Shown: positions 34,779 to 44,600 of the stretch, piece after piece
Position numbering within the stretch: position 1 is the first letter of the stretch
How the letters are laid out: each line of letters opens with the position of its first letter
Source: an uncultured Bacteroidales bacterium
GTDB taxonomy: Bacteria; Bacteroidota; Bacteroidia; Bacteroidales; UBA932
Length of the DNA stretch: 64,000 nucleotides
Direction of reading: 5' to 3'
Assembly: GCA_934725575.1 (NCBI GenBank)
Contig: CAKVCK010000013.1
Span: forward strand, 1 to 64,000
Notes under the pieces: generated by a model
Told to the model about the DNA's origin: nothing
The model's database searches: none
The model's input: the letters and a program-made list of their open reading frames with translations, nothing else
Translations under genes and position numbers: made by a program

Positions 34779-35504
34779 TCATCGCCCTGCCAGCAACAGA
34801 AAGACACATGGGCGTTTCCCGATGGTGAGTGGCGCCCGCTTCCATTCCTTGACGCTTTTCGTCAGAATCATCTCATCCGGAAGCGTGATGTCCGCCGCGA
34901 CGCAAAGCCTTGTCTGGGGCTGGAGCGAAGCCAGCAGATCCGCCATCATCGAATCGTTCCGGTATGGAGTCTCTATGAATATCTCCGTCTGGTCCAGCTG
35001 CGCGGAACGCCTTTCAATCTCCCTGACCGCTTTACGGCGTTCATCGGTCTTCGCCGGAAGATACCCGCAAAACGCGAAACTCTGGCCGTTGAGCCCCGAA
35101 CCCATCAGCGCCAGCATCAGAGATGACGGCCCGACAAGCGGAACAACCTGTATTCCATGAATATGACAGAGTGCCACCAGCTGTGCCCCCGGATCCGCAA
35201 CGGCCGGAAGACCGGCCTCTGAAATCAACCCCACATCGGTCGGTGTCCCGTCAGGGTCAGAGAACATATCAAGCAAGGCCTCCACATCCTTGGCGGAGGA
35301 ATGCTCGTTGAGTTCCCTCAGCTCAAGTTCTCCTATGTGTCCTCTCAAACCGGCCGCGGAAAGGTACCTTCGCACGGTGCGCGCCTCTTCCACGACATAT
35401 TTCCGGATACCCTTGAGCCTGTCAAGGACCGGTCGCGGAATGACTTCCGCGGGATCATATTCCCCAAGAGGGGATGGTATCAGATAAAGTCTGCCATTTG
35501 CCAT
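34779..35504 (-). CDS. RsmI-like SAM-dependent methyltransferase
   Basis: A 241-residue tetrapyrrole-methylase-fold protein related to RsmI, which 2'-O-methylates C1402 of 16S rRNA. Visible: LYLIPSPLGEYDPAEVIP, VEEARTVRRYL, DVGLISEAGLPAVADPGAQLV (SAM loop) and VPLVGPSSLMLALMGSGLNG. It is shorter than RsmI, and Bacteroidetes often carry both a true RsmI and this paralogue, so I do not assign rsmI. The start ATG at 35504 is close to a TAAATTTG box (35519-35512) with no good -33. First gene of the RsmI-like/folB/mtaB/MBL run. Confidence 0.85.
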   Translation of the reverse strand: MANGRLYLIPSPLGEYDPAEVIPRPVLDRLKGIRKYVVEEARTVRRYLSAAGLRGHIGELELRELNEHSSAKDVEALLDMFSDPDGTPTDVGLISEAGLPAVADPGAQLVALCHIHGIQVVPLVGPSSLMLALMGSGLNGQSFAFCGYLPAKTDERRKAVREIERRSAQLDQTEIFIETPYRNDSMMADLLASLQPQTRLCVAADITLPDEMILTKSVKEWKRAPLTIGKRPCVFLLLAGR

Positions 35505-35578
35505 AGTACGACAAATTTACGAATATTGCTGAATTTAATTTAACTTTGCAGGAAAGAATAACACATAAGATCAGCAGA

Positions 35579-36676
35579 ATGAAAAAGTCACTAGCGTTTA
35601 TCTTGTTGGTTGCCTTGATGGCGACTCCATCGGTGGCAAGAGACAAGGCCCCTAAGAATGAAAAGGTTAAGAATGTCATTCTGATTATCGGGGACGGAAT
35701 GGGGCTCGGTGCCACAGCCTCATGGATGATAAACCAGAATTATGAGCCTACCTGTTTTGACAGGGCTCAGTACGCCGCCGTGGTCAAGACATATTCGGCT
35801 AACAACAGGACAACGGATTCCGCGGCCGCCGCCACTGCGATGGCCACCGGGTACAAGACAAACAACAGCATGCTTGGAATGCTTCCGGATGGCACCAAGC
35901 CGGAGAGTATCGCTGAATTAGCTCAGAATAAAGGGCTTTCGACAGGAATCGTTGTGACATCCTACGTTCTTGACGCCACACCGGCTGGATTTTATGCCCA
36001 TGTGGACAAACGTGGAAAAAGGAAGGAAATAGCAGAGGATCTGATTGAATTCAAACCAGATGTGATAGTCGGCGGGGGCAGGAAGTATTTCACGGAAAAG
36101 AAATATACCGATGAGAATCTTGTCGAAAAGGCTGTGAACGCCGGATTCACCTACGTGGAGACTCCCGAGAAGTTCTATTCCACATGGACGACCCCGATCC
36201 TTGGCCTGTTGGACGAGGGAAAGCAGTTGGATGAGGCGGAGATCAATTCTGATCTTCTGACTGATCTGGCCGGGCACACGTTTGAGATTCTGGAAAAGAA
36301 CAAGAAAGGGTTCTTCGCCATGATCGAAGGATCACACATTGACCATGCGGCACACGCCAACAATACTGACGAGGTGCTTTGGTGGATGGAGGAATTTGAC
36401 AAACTGGTCAACTCCGCGTTTGACTACGCTGACACTCACAAAGGAACCCTTGTGATTGTCACGGCCGACCATGAGACAGGTGGAATCACTCTTGTGCCTG
36501 GCAGCAAGGATTTCACGAAAGAGGAGAGCGGACTTGAGGTGAACTATTCGGCCACAAGCCACACCGCGTCCCCGGTTATCCTTTATTCCTATGGCGCTTC
36601 CGCCTGGAGGTTCGGCGGCGTGATGGACAACACGGACATATTCAAGGAAATTAAAAGTGTCTTGATTGACAAGTAG
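35579..36676 (+). CDS. Alkaline phosphatase, secreted
   Basis: About 365 residues with a signal peptide (MKKSLAFILLVALMATPSVA). Periplasmic phosphomonoesterase of the PhoA superfamily: VILIIGDGMGLGATASW carries the first metal-binding Asp, NNRTTDSAAAATAMATG the catalytic Ser in its DSA motif, EGSHIDHAAHANN and TADHETGGITLV the remaining metal ligands. The start at ATG 35579 puts Lys-Lys at the N terminus; the 11 codons before it are not signal-like. A TAACTTTG -7 box is at 35541-35548. The GH20 gene begins 22 bp after the stop. Confidence 0.92.
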   Translation: MKKSLAFILLVALMATPSVARDKAPKNEKVKNVILIIGDGMGLGATASWMINQNYEPTCFDRAQYAAVVKTYSANNRTTDSAAAATAMATGYKTNNSMLGMLPDGTKPESIAELAQNKGLSTGIVVTSYVLDATPAGFYAHVDKRGKRKEIAEDLIEFKPDVIVGGGRKYFTEKKYTDENLVEKAVNAGFTYVETPEKFYSTWTTPILGLLDEGKQLDEAEINSDLLTDLAGHTFEILEKNKKGFFAMIEGSHIDHAAHANNTDEVLWWMEEFDKLVNSAFDYADTHKGTLVIVTADHETGGITLVPGSKDFTKEESGLEVNYSATSHTASPVILYSYGASAWRFGGVMDNTDIFKEIKSVLIDK

Positions 36677-36698
36677 TTCTACTTACATCAACCAGCTT

Positions 36699-38696
36699 AT
36701 GAAAAAGAAACTTATAGTGCTTGCGACGCTGATGGCCATCGTGCCGTCGGCATTCGCCGCTTCGGGGCCACAGGACATCATTCCGGTTCCGGTCAAGTAC
36801 GAGATATTCATGGAGGAATATTTCCCAAAGGTGGATGGCAGTGACGTGCGTGTCCATCTTGGCGACAAGCGTTTCCTCAAGGAAATCAATTCTTTGAATA
36901 TTCCGGAGTTTGCCAGGAATGAGGCTTATAAGCTGGCTGTAGGAAAGAAGGGCATAGATATTTTCGCCGTTTCCGAAGCTGGTGTTTATCGCGCGAAGAC
37001 AAGCCTTGGGATGATGATGGATAAGGATTCCATCTTGACGCGATGCGTCATTCTGGACTATCCACGGTTCCGCCACAGGGGACTGATGCTGGACATCTCC
37101 AGGAACTTTCGGGACAAGGATTTTATCCTGAAGCAGTTGGACGCTATGGCCGCGGTCAAGATGAGCACCTTGCATCTGCATCTGACCGATGATGCGGGGT
37201 GGAGGATCCAGATCGACGCATACCCTGAATTGACCCGCAAGGCGGCCTGGAGGGTAGGAAGGAACTTCGAGGAATGGAGGGAACTGGGGAGGCAATATTC
37301 AGAGGAAGGCTCTCCGCTCGCATCCGGAGGCTATCTGACCAAAGCCGATGTGAAGGAGATTGTTGAATATGCCGCCGCAAGGCATATTGACATCATTCCG
37401 GAGATAGAACTTCCCGGGCATTCCGGTGAGGTGCTGGCCGCATATCCGGAACTGGCCTGCCTTCGCCATGACGGCGGGCGGCGGATTTCCGGCGACCTTT
37501 GCCCTGGCAAGGACAAGACCTTCGAGATGTTCGAGAGGATTCTTGATGAAGTGATAGAGATGTTCCCTTATGAATATGTCCACATCGGGGGCGATGAGGC
37601 TTCGAAGAGCGGATGGAAAGAGTGTCCGGACTGCCGCCACCGTATGGAAACCGAACATCTTAAGGATGTGGATGAACTGCAAAGCTATCTCGTGAACCGT
37701 ATCACAAGATTTCTGGAGTCAAGAGGCCGTCACGCCATCGGTTGGGACGAGATCCTGGACGGAGGTCTGGCGGAAGGCGCGGCTGTGATGTCCTGGAGAG
37801 GCACGCAAGGAGGCATAACGGCGGCAAGTATGGGCCACGATGTGATTATGTCTCCGGGAGACTACTGCTACTTCGATTCCAGCCAGGACGCTCCGTTCTC
37901 CCAGCCAAAGTCGTTCAGCGGCTACCGTCCTTTGGAGCAGGTCTATTCGTTCGAGCCGACCGATGGAATAGCTGATGAATATGTCAGGCATCTTCTCGGT
38001 CTTCAGGCCAATCTCTGGTCTGAGTTCGTTCCGACAGGGGAGTATATGGAGTACCTGCTGTATCCCCGTGCGTTCGCCATCGCGGAGATCGGCTGGAGTC
38101 CGGCCGGAAGCAAGGACTATCCTCGTTTCAGGGAGAATGCCGTGAGGCTTGCGGAGAGCCTTCGCTCAAAAGGTTACAACGCATTTGATTTGAGGAACGA
38201 GATCGGTCCGAGACCGGAGTCTCTGAAACCTCTTGACCATCTTGCGGCCGGTGTGAAGATCACCTATAACGGCCGTAAATATTCCAATGGCTATCCAGCC
38301 GGAGGAGACAACGCCCTTGTGGACGGGAACCTTGGCGGCTGGTTCTACAAGGACAACCGTTGGCAAGGCTTCCTTTGTGATGTCGATGTCACGATAGACC
38401 TCGGAGCGGTCAAGGATATTCATTATGTAGGGGCCACGTTCCTTTCGCACACTTCCGCCGAGGTCGGATTCCCGGTAAGGACCGAGGTCTCATTCTCGGA
38501 GGACGGCGTCAATTTCAGCGATCCTGTCGTCTGCCTGTTGGAGATCCCGGACAACGATTCCTGCGCTCTCCTGCACACCTTAGGCACTACCGTCACCGCC
38601 AAAGCCCGCTACATAAAGTACAAAGCCGTACGTGACGACATAACCAAGAACCGCAACCACGCCTTCATCTTCATCGACGAGATTGTGGTGAATTAA
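36699..38696 (+). CDS. Beta-N-acetylhexosaminidase, GH20, with C-terminal discoidin-like domain
   Basis: About 665 residues, secreted (signal peptide MKKKLIVLATLMAIVPSAFA). Removes terminal GlcNAc or GalNAc from glycans. An N-terminal GH20b domain (about 25-125) precedes the barrel with RHRGLMLDISRNF, the His/Asp block HLHLTDDAGWRIQID, and VHIGGDEASKSGW with the catalytic Asp-Glu pair. The C-terminal region (about 520-660) with SFSEDGVNFSDP and KARYIKYKAVRD is a chitobiase/F5-8-type beta sandwich. Start ATG 36699 is chosen over an upstream TTG that overlaps the phosphatase stop. Confidence 0.93.
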   Translation: MKKKLIVLATLMAIVPSAFAASGPQDIIPVPVKYEIFMEEYFPKVDGSDVRVHLGDKRFLKEINSLNIPEFARNEAYKLAVGKKGIDIFAVSEAGVYRAKTSLGMMMDKDSILTRCVILDYPRFRHRGLMLDISRNFRDKDFILKQLDAMAAVKMSTLHLHLTDDAGWRIQIDAYPELTRKAAWRVGRNFEEWRELGRQYSEEGSPLASGGYLTKADVKEIVEYAAARHIDIIPEIELPGHSGEVLAAYPELACLRHDGGRRISGDLCPGKDKTFEMFERILDEVIEMFPYEYVHIGGDEASKSGWKECPDCRHRMETEHLKDVDELQSYLVNRITRFLESRGRHAIGWDEILDGGLAEGAAVMSWRGTQGGITAASMGHDVIMSPGDYCYFDSSQDAPFSQPKSFSGYRPLEQVYSFEPTDGIADEYVRHLLGLQANLWSEFVPTGEYMEYLLYPRAFAIAEIGWSPAGSKDYPRFRENAVRLAESLRSKGYNAFDLRNEIGPRPESLKPLDHLAAGVKITYNGRKYSNGYPAGGDNALVDGNLGGWFYKDNRWQGFLCDVDVTIDLGAVKDIHYVGATFLSHTSAEVGFPVRTEVSFSEDGVNFSDPVVCLLEIPDNDSCALLHTLGTTVTAKARYIKYKAVRDDITKNRNHAFIFIDEIVVN

Positions 38697-38769
38697 GAGA
38701 CATTATCCTATTTTGGAAAGTGGATGCTTTTTTCTTGTGATGCGGCGTTATCACCAGTAAAAACTTCAA

Positions 38770-38811
38770 ACCTTTGGGATAACAGAATATGTCTTCTGTG
38801 CCCAAAGGTTC
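38770..38811 (+). terminator. Terminator hairpin after GH20
   Basis: AACCTTTGGG (38770-38779) pairs with CCCAAAGGTT (38802-38811), and ACAGAA/TTCTGT continue the stem inside, followed by CTTTATT. It lies between the convergent GH20 and Rpn genes. Confidence 0.65.
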
Positions 38812-38838
38812 TTTATTGTGACTGGTATTGGTATTTCG

Positions 38839-39690
38839 TTACTCGCTTACTTCAAGTATTTTCTGAATATATTCAATACTCTGTCCGGCGGCGGATGCGA
38901 TGACTTCCGCTGAAACTCCGGCCTTATGCAAACCTTTGATAAATGCGACTTTTTCTTTCTCGCCTTTCTCAAGCCCTTCGGCCAGACCTTTACGGTAGCC
39001 AAGTTCGTGTCCGCCTTCGATGTAAGGCTCCATATCTTCAAGAGTCATCATATCGCTGAAATATTCTTTAATTTCCTGTTCGCTGAGTGAGCGGATAGTC
39101 ATCGCCTCCACAACTCGTTGGAAATGACCGTAGTCTCCGTTTCTCAATGTGACAAAGTTAGTTATATTTCTGAATATTCCGCACCATCCTGCCACCGGAC
39201 TTTCAAAATTTTTCGTAAGTCGCATAACTCTTGGAAGTTCAAAGAAATAGATTGACATTTGATTCCCATATAATTCTCCGGTCTCAACTTCTGTTGTGCG
39301 ATATTGGAATATGATCTTGCCATCCGGTACCATCGCATGAGGTTCCTCATAGTTCATTATGCAAATGATCTTGACCGGGTTAACGTGATATGTCTTACCC
39401 CCAGATTTCAACGGATTGCGGATCAATGAAGCCCCATAGTAGAACAGACGATCCCGCTGATCCTTTCTATATGTCTTCTGCATTTCAACAATCAGTTCTC
39501 TGCCATCGCTTGTCCTGCACCACAGATCGAATACAACCGTCTTGTCGTTCTCAAACACTTTCGTTAGCTCAGACTCGCGAAACTCAACGTTGGTTATAGT
39601 CTCGTCAAGAATGTCATTAAGCAGCAGAACCAACAGATCTTTGTGGTTGTAGAACAGGTGTTTGAAAGCCCAATCACTTGAACGGGCTAT
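38839..39690 (-). CDS. Rpn-family PD-(D/E)XK nuclease with a lost ATG start
   Basis: A member of the Rpn/PDDEXK transposase-like family (recombination-promoting nucleases). The expected N terminus is present in frame as ARSSDWAFKHLFYNHKDLL, but the codon where ATG belongs (39690-39688) is ATA. The next usable start is a TTG at 39633, which would lose 19 residues. The catalytic block is VVFDLWCRTSDGRELIVEMQ (Asp...Glu-x-Gln), and the C terminus has the family's GLAEGLEKGEKEKV repeats. From ATA the length is 283 residues, normal for the family. Expression is doubtful. Confidence 0.75.
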   Translation of the reverse strand: MARSSDWAFKHLFYNHKDLLVLLLNDILDETITNVEFRESELTKVFENDKTVVFDLWCRTSDGRELIVEMQKTYRKDQRDRLFYYGASLIRNPLKSGGKTYHVNPVKIICIMNYEEPHAMVPDGKIIFQYRTTEVETGELYGNQMSIYFFELPRVMRLTKNFESPVAGWCGIFRNITNFVTLRNGDYGHFQRVVEAMTIRSLSEQEIKEYFSDMMTLEDMEPYIEGGHELGYRKGLAEGLEKGEKEKVAFIKGLHKAGVSAEVIASAAGQSIEYIQKILEVSE

Positions 39691-39832
39691 TGCGTTAGTT
39701 GTGGAGCTGAAATGATACCTCGTTTAGGAAAAATTAAGGGAGCATGGTTGCCTTTTCAAAGGACTAATGTATTGCCATTTTGTAAAATAGCGGCATACGA
39801 TCACGCTTCTACGCCATAGTGAGACACGGTAG

Positions 39833-39869
39833 TATGCCGCCTATGGTTTCCAGATCGGTAGGCGGCATA
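39833..39869. repeat. Inverted repeat TATGCCGCCTA
   Basis: Perfect 11-bp arms (39833-39843 and 39859-39869) with a 15-bp loop. Related half-sites occur near 39790 and 39907, so the arm word appears four times in about 125 bp. Confidence 0.6.
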
Positions 39870-39988
39870 TCCGCGTGCCTCTCGTCGCACTTAGGGCGTG
39901 TTTGCGTGCCGCCATATTCACAAAATGCTGGTGTCGCCAACTCGTAATAGTTCAGTACGGTTTGTGTACTATCCAACGGATGTCGTTT

Positions 39989-40014
39989 CAGGTGCGTAGG
40001 GTTTTACGCACCTG
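39989..40014. repeat. Inverted repeat CAGGTGCGTA
   Basis: Perfect 10-bp arms (39989-39998 and 40005-40014) with a 6-nt loop, a compact stable hairpin. Confidence 0.6.
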
Positions 40015-40201
40015 GAAGTCCGGAACACCACACCCGGGACAACGTTCCTATAAGATTAAGTTAGTCAACTCCTATATAGTTCCCTTAAATTAAGAGAGCA
40101 GGAAATGAAAAAGGATAGTTTCTAATAGTCACATTTCGATATTCGTTCAGTTTATCCGGTGGAATAGTGGTTTTGCCGGACGAAGTGCACGATTCGGGCG
40201 A

Positions 40202-40234
40202 CTTGTCCGGTAAGTTGAGCTTTTACCGGACAAG
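40202..40234. repeat. Inverted repeat CTTGTCCGGTAA
   Basis: Perfect 12-bp arms (40202-40213 and 40223-40234) with a 9-nt loop. Related fragments TATCCGGTGGAA and TTTGCCGGACGA lie just before it (near 40153-40182), suggesting a partly decayed second copy. It could end leftward transcription of the cyuA-like operon. Confidence 0.55.
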
Positions 40235-40341
40235 CCGATCTGTGAGTGAATATTAGGAAAATATTTTCTGAAGATTGATGCAAGGTTTTCAGGCGGCGGG
40301 ATTATGTTATACGTAGCCCCGCTGCTTGATTTGGACTTAAA

Positions 40342-41643
40342 CTACTCTTTGCAGAGCATTATCTGCTGGATAAGGTGATCGGTGGACTGCATACCGGCGG
40401 AGCCGATACGGCCGAGATTCCGGATTGTCTTCTCGATGTCTTTGTCGATGATGCCGTCGGTCTCCTTGATGCAGGTTCCCCTTAGGGCCAGGACACAGGA
40501 CTGGACGGCGCAGGCCACTCCGGAGGCGACTTTCATGGCACATCCGACCTTGGCTCCGTCACACACCATACCGGTGATGTTGCCGATCATGTTCTTGATC
40601 GCCGAGCAGACTTGGTCGTAGCTTCCTCCGCGGAGGAACACGATTCCGCAGGCTGATCCGGTCGAAGCAATCACGCAGCCGCACAGGGCTGACAACTTTC
40701 CGAGATAACCTTTGATGTGGATAGCGACCAGATTGCTGAGGATGAGCGCTCTGGCCAGCCGCTCGTCATCGACATCGTATTTCAGTGCGTATGCTATCAC
40801 GGGCATACTCACAGTGATCCCTTGGTTGCCGCTGCCGGAATTGCTCATCGCCGGGAGCTTGCATCCTGCCATTCTGGCGTCTGAGGCCGCGGCGGTCATA
40901 CCCATCGCGAAACTGATGAAATCATCCCCGAAGACCTCCTGCTGGTTCTCCCTGATGGCCTTGCCGACGTTGAGTCCATAGTCTCCGCTCAAGCCTTCCC
41001 GGGCGAGTGCAAGGTTCAAGTCTCTGTCCGCAAGGATGAACTTGATGTCCTCGAATGTGGCGCTTTGGGCGAATGAATATATTTCCTTGACAGTCAGGTT
41101 GTAGTCCAGCGTGCATTTTACCGGAGCGGTTTCCCCGTCACCGCCTTTCCTGAGGTCAGAGATTGAGGAGGAGTCAAGTCCTGTCTCTACAATCCTGTCG
41201 TGGTCGTCCTCGATGACAGTCCAGGCCTTGTGGCCGGCTGAACTAACCGTGACCTTGACGTAAAGGATCTTTGGACTCTCAGCGACCTTGATCCGTACCT
41301 TGCCTGCGTCCACCAATCCTTTCGCTGTCTCCACATCCTTGTCGGTCAGATCCTTGAGCACCTCAAGACCATACTCGCTTTTCCCGCAGACCGCTCCGAG
41401 GGCGGAGGCGATGTAAAGCCCGACCATCCCGGTCCCGGGGATTCCGACTCCCATTCCGTTCTTGAGAATATTTCCGCTGACCTCCACGTCAACTTCATAT
41501 TCAGAGAGTACGGGGACTTCTGTTTTCATGGTTTCCGTGGCTTTGGCGGCGGCCAGCGCGACGGCGATCGGTTCGGTGCAGCCCAAGGCTGGCTTGACTT
41601 CCTTGTGCAGGAGTTCGATGAGTTCGGATTCTCTTGGAGTCAT
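40342..41643 (-). CDS. L-cysteine desulfidase / UPF0597 (YhaM/CyuA-like) family
   Basis: A 433-residue cytoplasmic protein related to the serine dehydratase alpha chain. Family members (CyuA, CdsB) degrade L-cysteine to pyruvate, ammonia and sulfide using an iron-sulfur cluster. Visible: LGCTEPIAVALA at the N terminus, GMVGLYIASALGAVCG, AMSNSGSGNQGITVS, and the Cys-rich C-terminal region SALCGCVIASTGSACG and GMVCDGAKVGCAMK that supplies cluster ligands. It is last in the leftward operon, 6 bp after the golvesin-domain gene. Confidence 0.88.
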   Translation of the reverse strand: MTPRESELIELLHKEVKPALGCTEPIAVALAAAKATETMKTEVPVLSEYEVDVEVSGNILKNGMGVGIPGTGMVGLYIASALGAVCGKSEYGLEVLKDLTDKDVETAKGLVDAGKVRIKVAESPKILYVKVTVSSAGHKAWTVIEDDHDRIVETGLDSSSISDLRKGGDGETAPVKCTLDYNLTVKEIYSFAQSATFEDIKFILADRDLNLALAREGLSGDYGLNVGKAIRENQQEVFGDDFISFAMGMTAAASDARMAGCKLPAMSNSGSGNQGITVSMPVIAYALKYDVDDERLARALILSNLVAIHIKGYLGKLSALCGCVIASTGSACGIVFLRGGSYDQVCSAIKNMIGNITGMVCDGAKVGCAMKVASGVACAVQSCVLALRGTCIKETDGIIDKDIEKTIRNLGRIGSAGMQSTDHLIQQIMLCKE

Positions 41644-41649
41644 AACTGG

Positions 41650-44600
41650 TTATTTGTCAAGAAATTTCATTATGTCCTTAATCAGTGGTTCAATAGCGGC
41701 CTCCCCGCTGATGACCTCGATAGGGAAGCCGATGCAGACGGTTCTGTAGCCGTTGCCCTCGAAGCAGGTTCCGGCCGAGATGTTCGTGTCGGAGTAGCGT
41801 AGGAAGGATTGTGACTTGTCGGAAGACGGCACGATTCCGTCAGGGGTCTCCACGCAATATATGAACGGGTTGCGCTCCTTGTGGAATTGGAATTCCGGCA
41901 CGCTAAGATTTATCGGGCCGTTTTTCCTGACCTTGACAGTGGCGTTGCGGCTGGCGTAGTTTGTCATCCATCTGTAGCCAAGCGTCTTCTCCACAAATTC
42001 CTTTGTGGAGGCCGTGTATAAGCTGTCCTTGTGCACTGGGTAGATCCCGTCCCAGACATCCGTGCCGATGTTCGCTCCGGAGACGAGCACGTTCCCGCCA
42101 TCCTCAGTGTAGCGCCGGATGGCCTGTTGGAGGCCGGTAGGGAACACCTGGAACCTGTCCTGCACCTTGCCCGTGCCGACAACAGTTGTTATCTGCTTTC
42201 CGCAGATGAGGTCCAGGGCTACATCGCTTTTAGCCAATGTCCTGTCGTCGGAGAACGCCGCCACACTCGAAGAGTGGAAAGCGTATCCGGCCGCCATAAG
42301 AGCCTTGCCGTGGAGCCCGCAGTAGTCGAATGTGTTTCCGGCGAAGACCTTTCCGGCCTCGTCAGTCCAAGCCGCCCCGAAACCTGGATTATCATCGTCC
42401 AGCCAAGGCAGTTCCCGACGGAACTGGTACTGCGGCCCGATGAAATTGATTTCCCTCACGTATGGAACTCCGGCATCGAGGTCGGAGTTGAATCCGGCAT
42501 ATTCCGGAGAATCGAACCAGGCTGGTGCGGAGACTCTGGTGAAGTTGTTGACCACCAGGACACTCTTTCCGTTGCCTGATTCAGGGATGCCTACGCTGAG
42601 GGTCTCGGAAGGGAAACTTTTCCCTCCCTTGTTGAATGCGGTCACACGATAACTGTAGATGTGCCCAGGGACGATGGCAACCTCGGTTGAGATCTCGTTT
42701 CCTGAGACTTTGCATCCATCCAGCACACGGCCGTTGTCAAAGGCTCCGTCGTCAATCCTTGTCTGAAGAATATATCCGGTAGGGACAGCGGTTGCCTCAA
42801 GCGAGTCCACTGTGGCTTTCCAGCTGAGCCTCACGGATTTGGAACCAGTGAATGAGGTCGCGAAAGAGTTGACCGGAAGCGGCTGTACGGCATATTCGCA
42901 ACCGTAGCGCGCGCTCAGGTATTTAAGCATTCCTTTATAGACCGCACGGCTGACCGTGAAGCGGAATGACGGATCCAGTCCGAATTTCATATCAGCGAAG
43001 TTCTGGTGTGAAAGCAGTTCCAGAAGCATCGCCGGAACCGTCGCCGTGCGGGATTCGCTGTAGGAACGGTCCCACAGTCCTCTTCTGCTCCATTCCGGGT
43101 TGAAGCACTTTCTGATGTCCTGAACGATCTCTGTCTGGACAAAGTCCGCGTACATCCTTTGCTGGAGCCTGTCCTCGCCGTTGGCGAACTTGTCGCTGCC
43201 ATCGCACAGCAAAGTGTAGATGGAGAGCGTGCCGATGATCGAGTCATTCGGAGTCGTTCCGGCATCGGTGTGGAAAGCGAACGAAAGGTCTATCGGAATA
43301 TTCAGTCCCTCTGCCTTTGGATTTGTCCTTGAGCCGCCGGACATCCAGCCGACCCACGCGCCACGGTCACCGTAGTCGGACGTGTAGTCATTGTCGTATT
43401 TGCTCAGGATTGTGGAATCGACCCCTGCCCATTGCATCCAGTAGAGCGCACCTTCCGTGAAGGACGGCATCCCTGAGGTGGTATATTCATTGACCGGCCG
43501 GTCTTTGAGGCCTCTTGCGATCTTGCCCATTCCGCCGCCGAAACGCACTGCGTCCGCGGTGATCACAGCGTTGTGGGCGACGTTGTAGCCTTTAGGAACG
43601 CTGTTGTCAAGGATCACGCACCCTTCGGAGCCCTTGTCGAACTCGAATGTGCCGAGGTAGATCCAGGTGCCTCCGCCCATCTTCTGATTGACGATGAACT
43701 CACTCTCACCTCCCAGATGTCTGACGGTGTAATGGGCGCAAGGAGTGCTGTGCGGCAGGCTCTTATAGGAAATATAGACTGAATATTCCCCGCGTTCCGG
43801 AATCTCAGGGGTCCAGCGCGCCTCGGCCGCCTTGTCCCTATGGTTCTCACGGCATTCCGCCTGGCGGGCTGTCCCCATCAAAAACGGATTCTCCAGCAAT
43901 GAATATGTCGCCCTGGCATCCGCGAATCCCACTCCCGCGTCTGACCAAGTTCCTGTCTCTGAATATCTTCCCTCGATTCGGACTTCCTCTCCACGTCCTT
44001 CCTCGAAGGCCGGGTCGTTGTCCGCGATGACCTCGTTGGTCTGCGGATCCCTTTCACGTGGAGTCATCACGTAGGCCCCGGCATTCTCCAGCATCGGAAT
44101 CAGGAACGGAAGCACATAGCTTTGGGTGTACATATCCTCGACGGTCAGGAACATCGGCGCGCGCTGCCATTCCCAGCGGTCGGTCTTCTCCTCGAAATAG
44201 CGGCCGTGGCTTTGCCAGAGTGCTATGTTACGTCCGGCGAGTCCCTTCTTGAAGTCGGGCTCTCCGACATTTGTCACGAACGGATGGACGTTGCGTAAAT
44301 CCTTTGTCCTGAATTTGTTGTCGATGGCCTTCCCGTTGTCGCTGACCTGCGGCATAACGTAGGATTCCAGTCTGTTCTTGCCCACGAACAGATTCCCGAT
44401 ACCATACTTTGAACAGGATTCCGGCATCAGATCCGAGAGCGTCTTCCTGAGCCACTCCACGTCCTTTGGCCGCCAAGGGAAATCTCCCATAGCCGGTGTG
44501 AAATAGAAGTCAAGCTCATAGCCTCGCCTGACCACCTTGTTGGCCTTGACCTGCGATGACACGCCTGTCCTTTCGACAACAAGGGTCTGGAGTGAGTCAA

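Larger units (their letters stand above)
39691..40341. other. 650-bp gene-free region rich in palindromes
   Basis: Between the Rpn N terminus and the 3' end of the cyuA-like gene. It holds at least three unrelated perfect inverted repeats, annotated separately (39833-39869, 39989-40014, 40202-40234), a further GCGGCATA near 39790 and TGCCGCCATA near 39907 that repeat the first arm, and no convincing reading frame. It may be a relic of a mobile element or a structured untranslated region. Confidence 0.5.

Noticed and set aside
39841..40020. tRNA or attC-like site among the palindromes
   Set aside because: No cloverleaf with T-loop GTTCRA or acceptor pairing could be drawn, and there is no integrase nearby.
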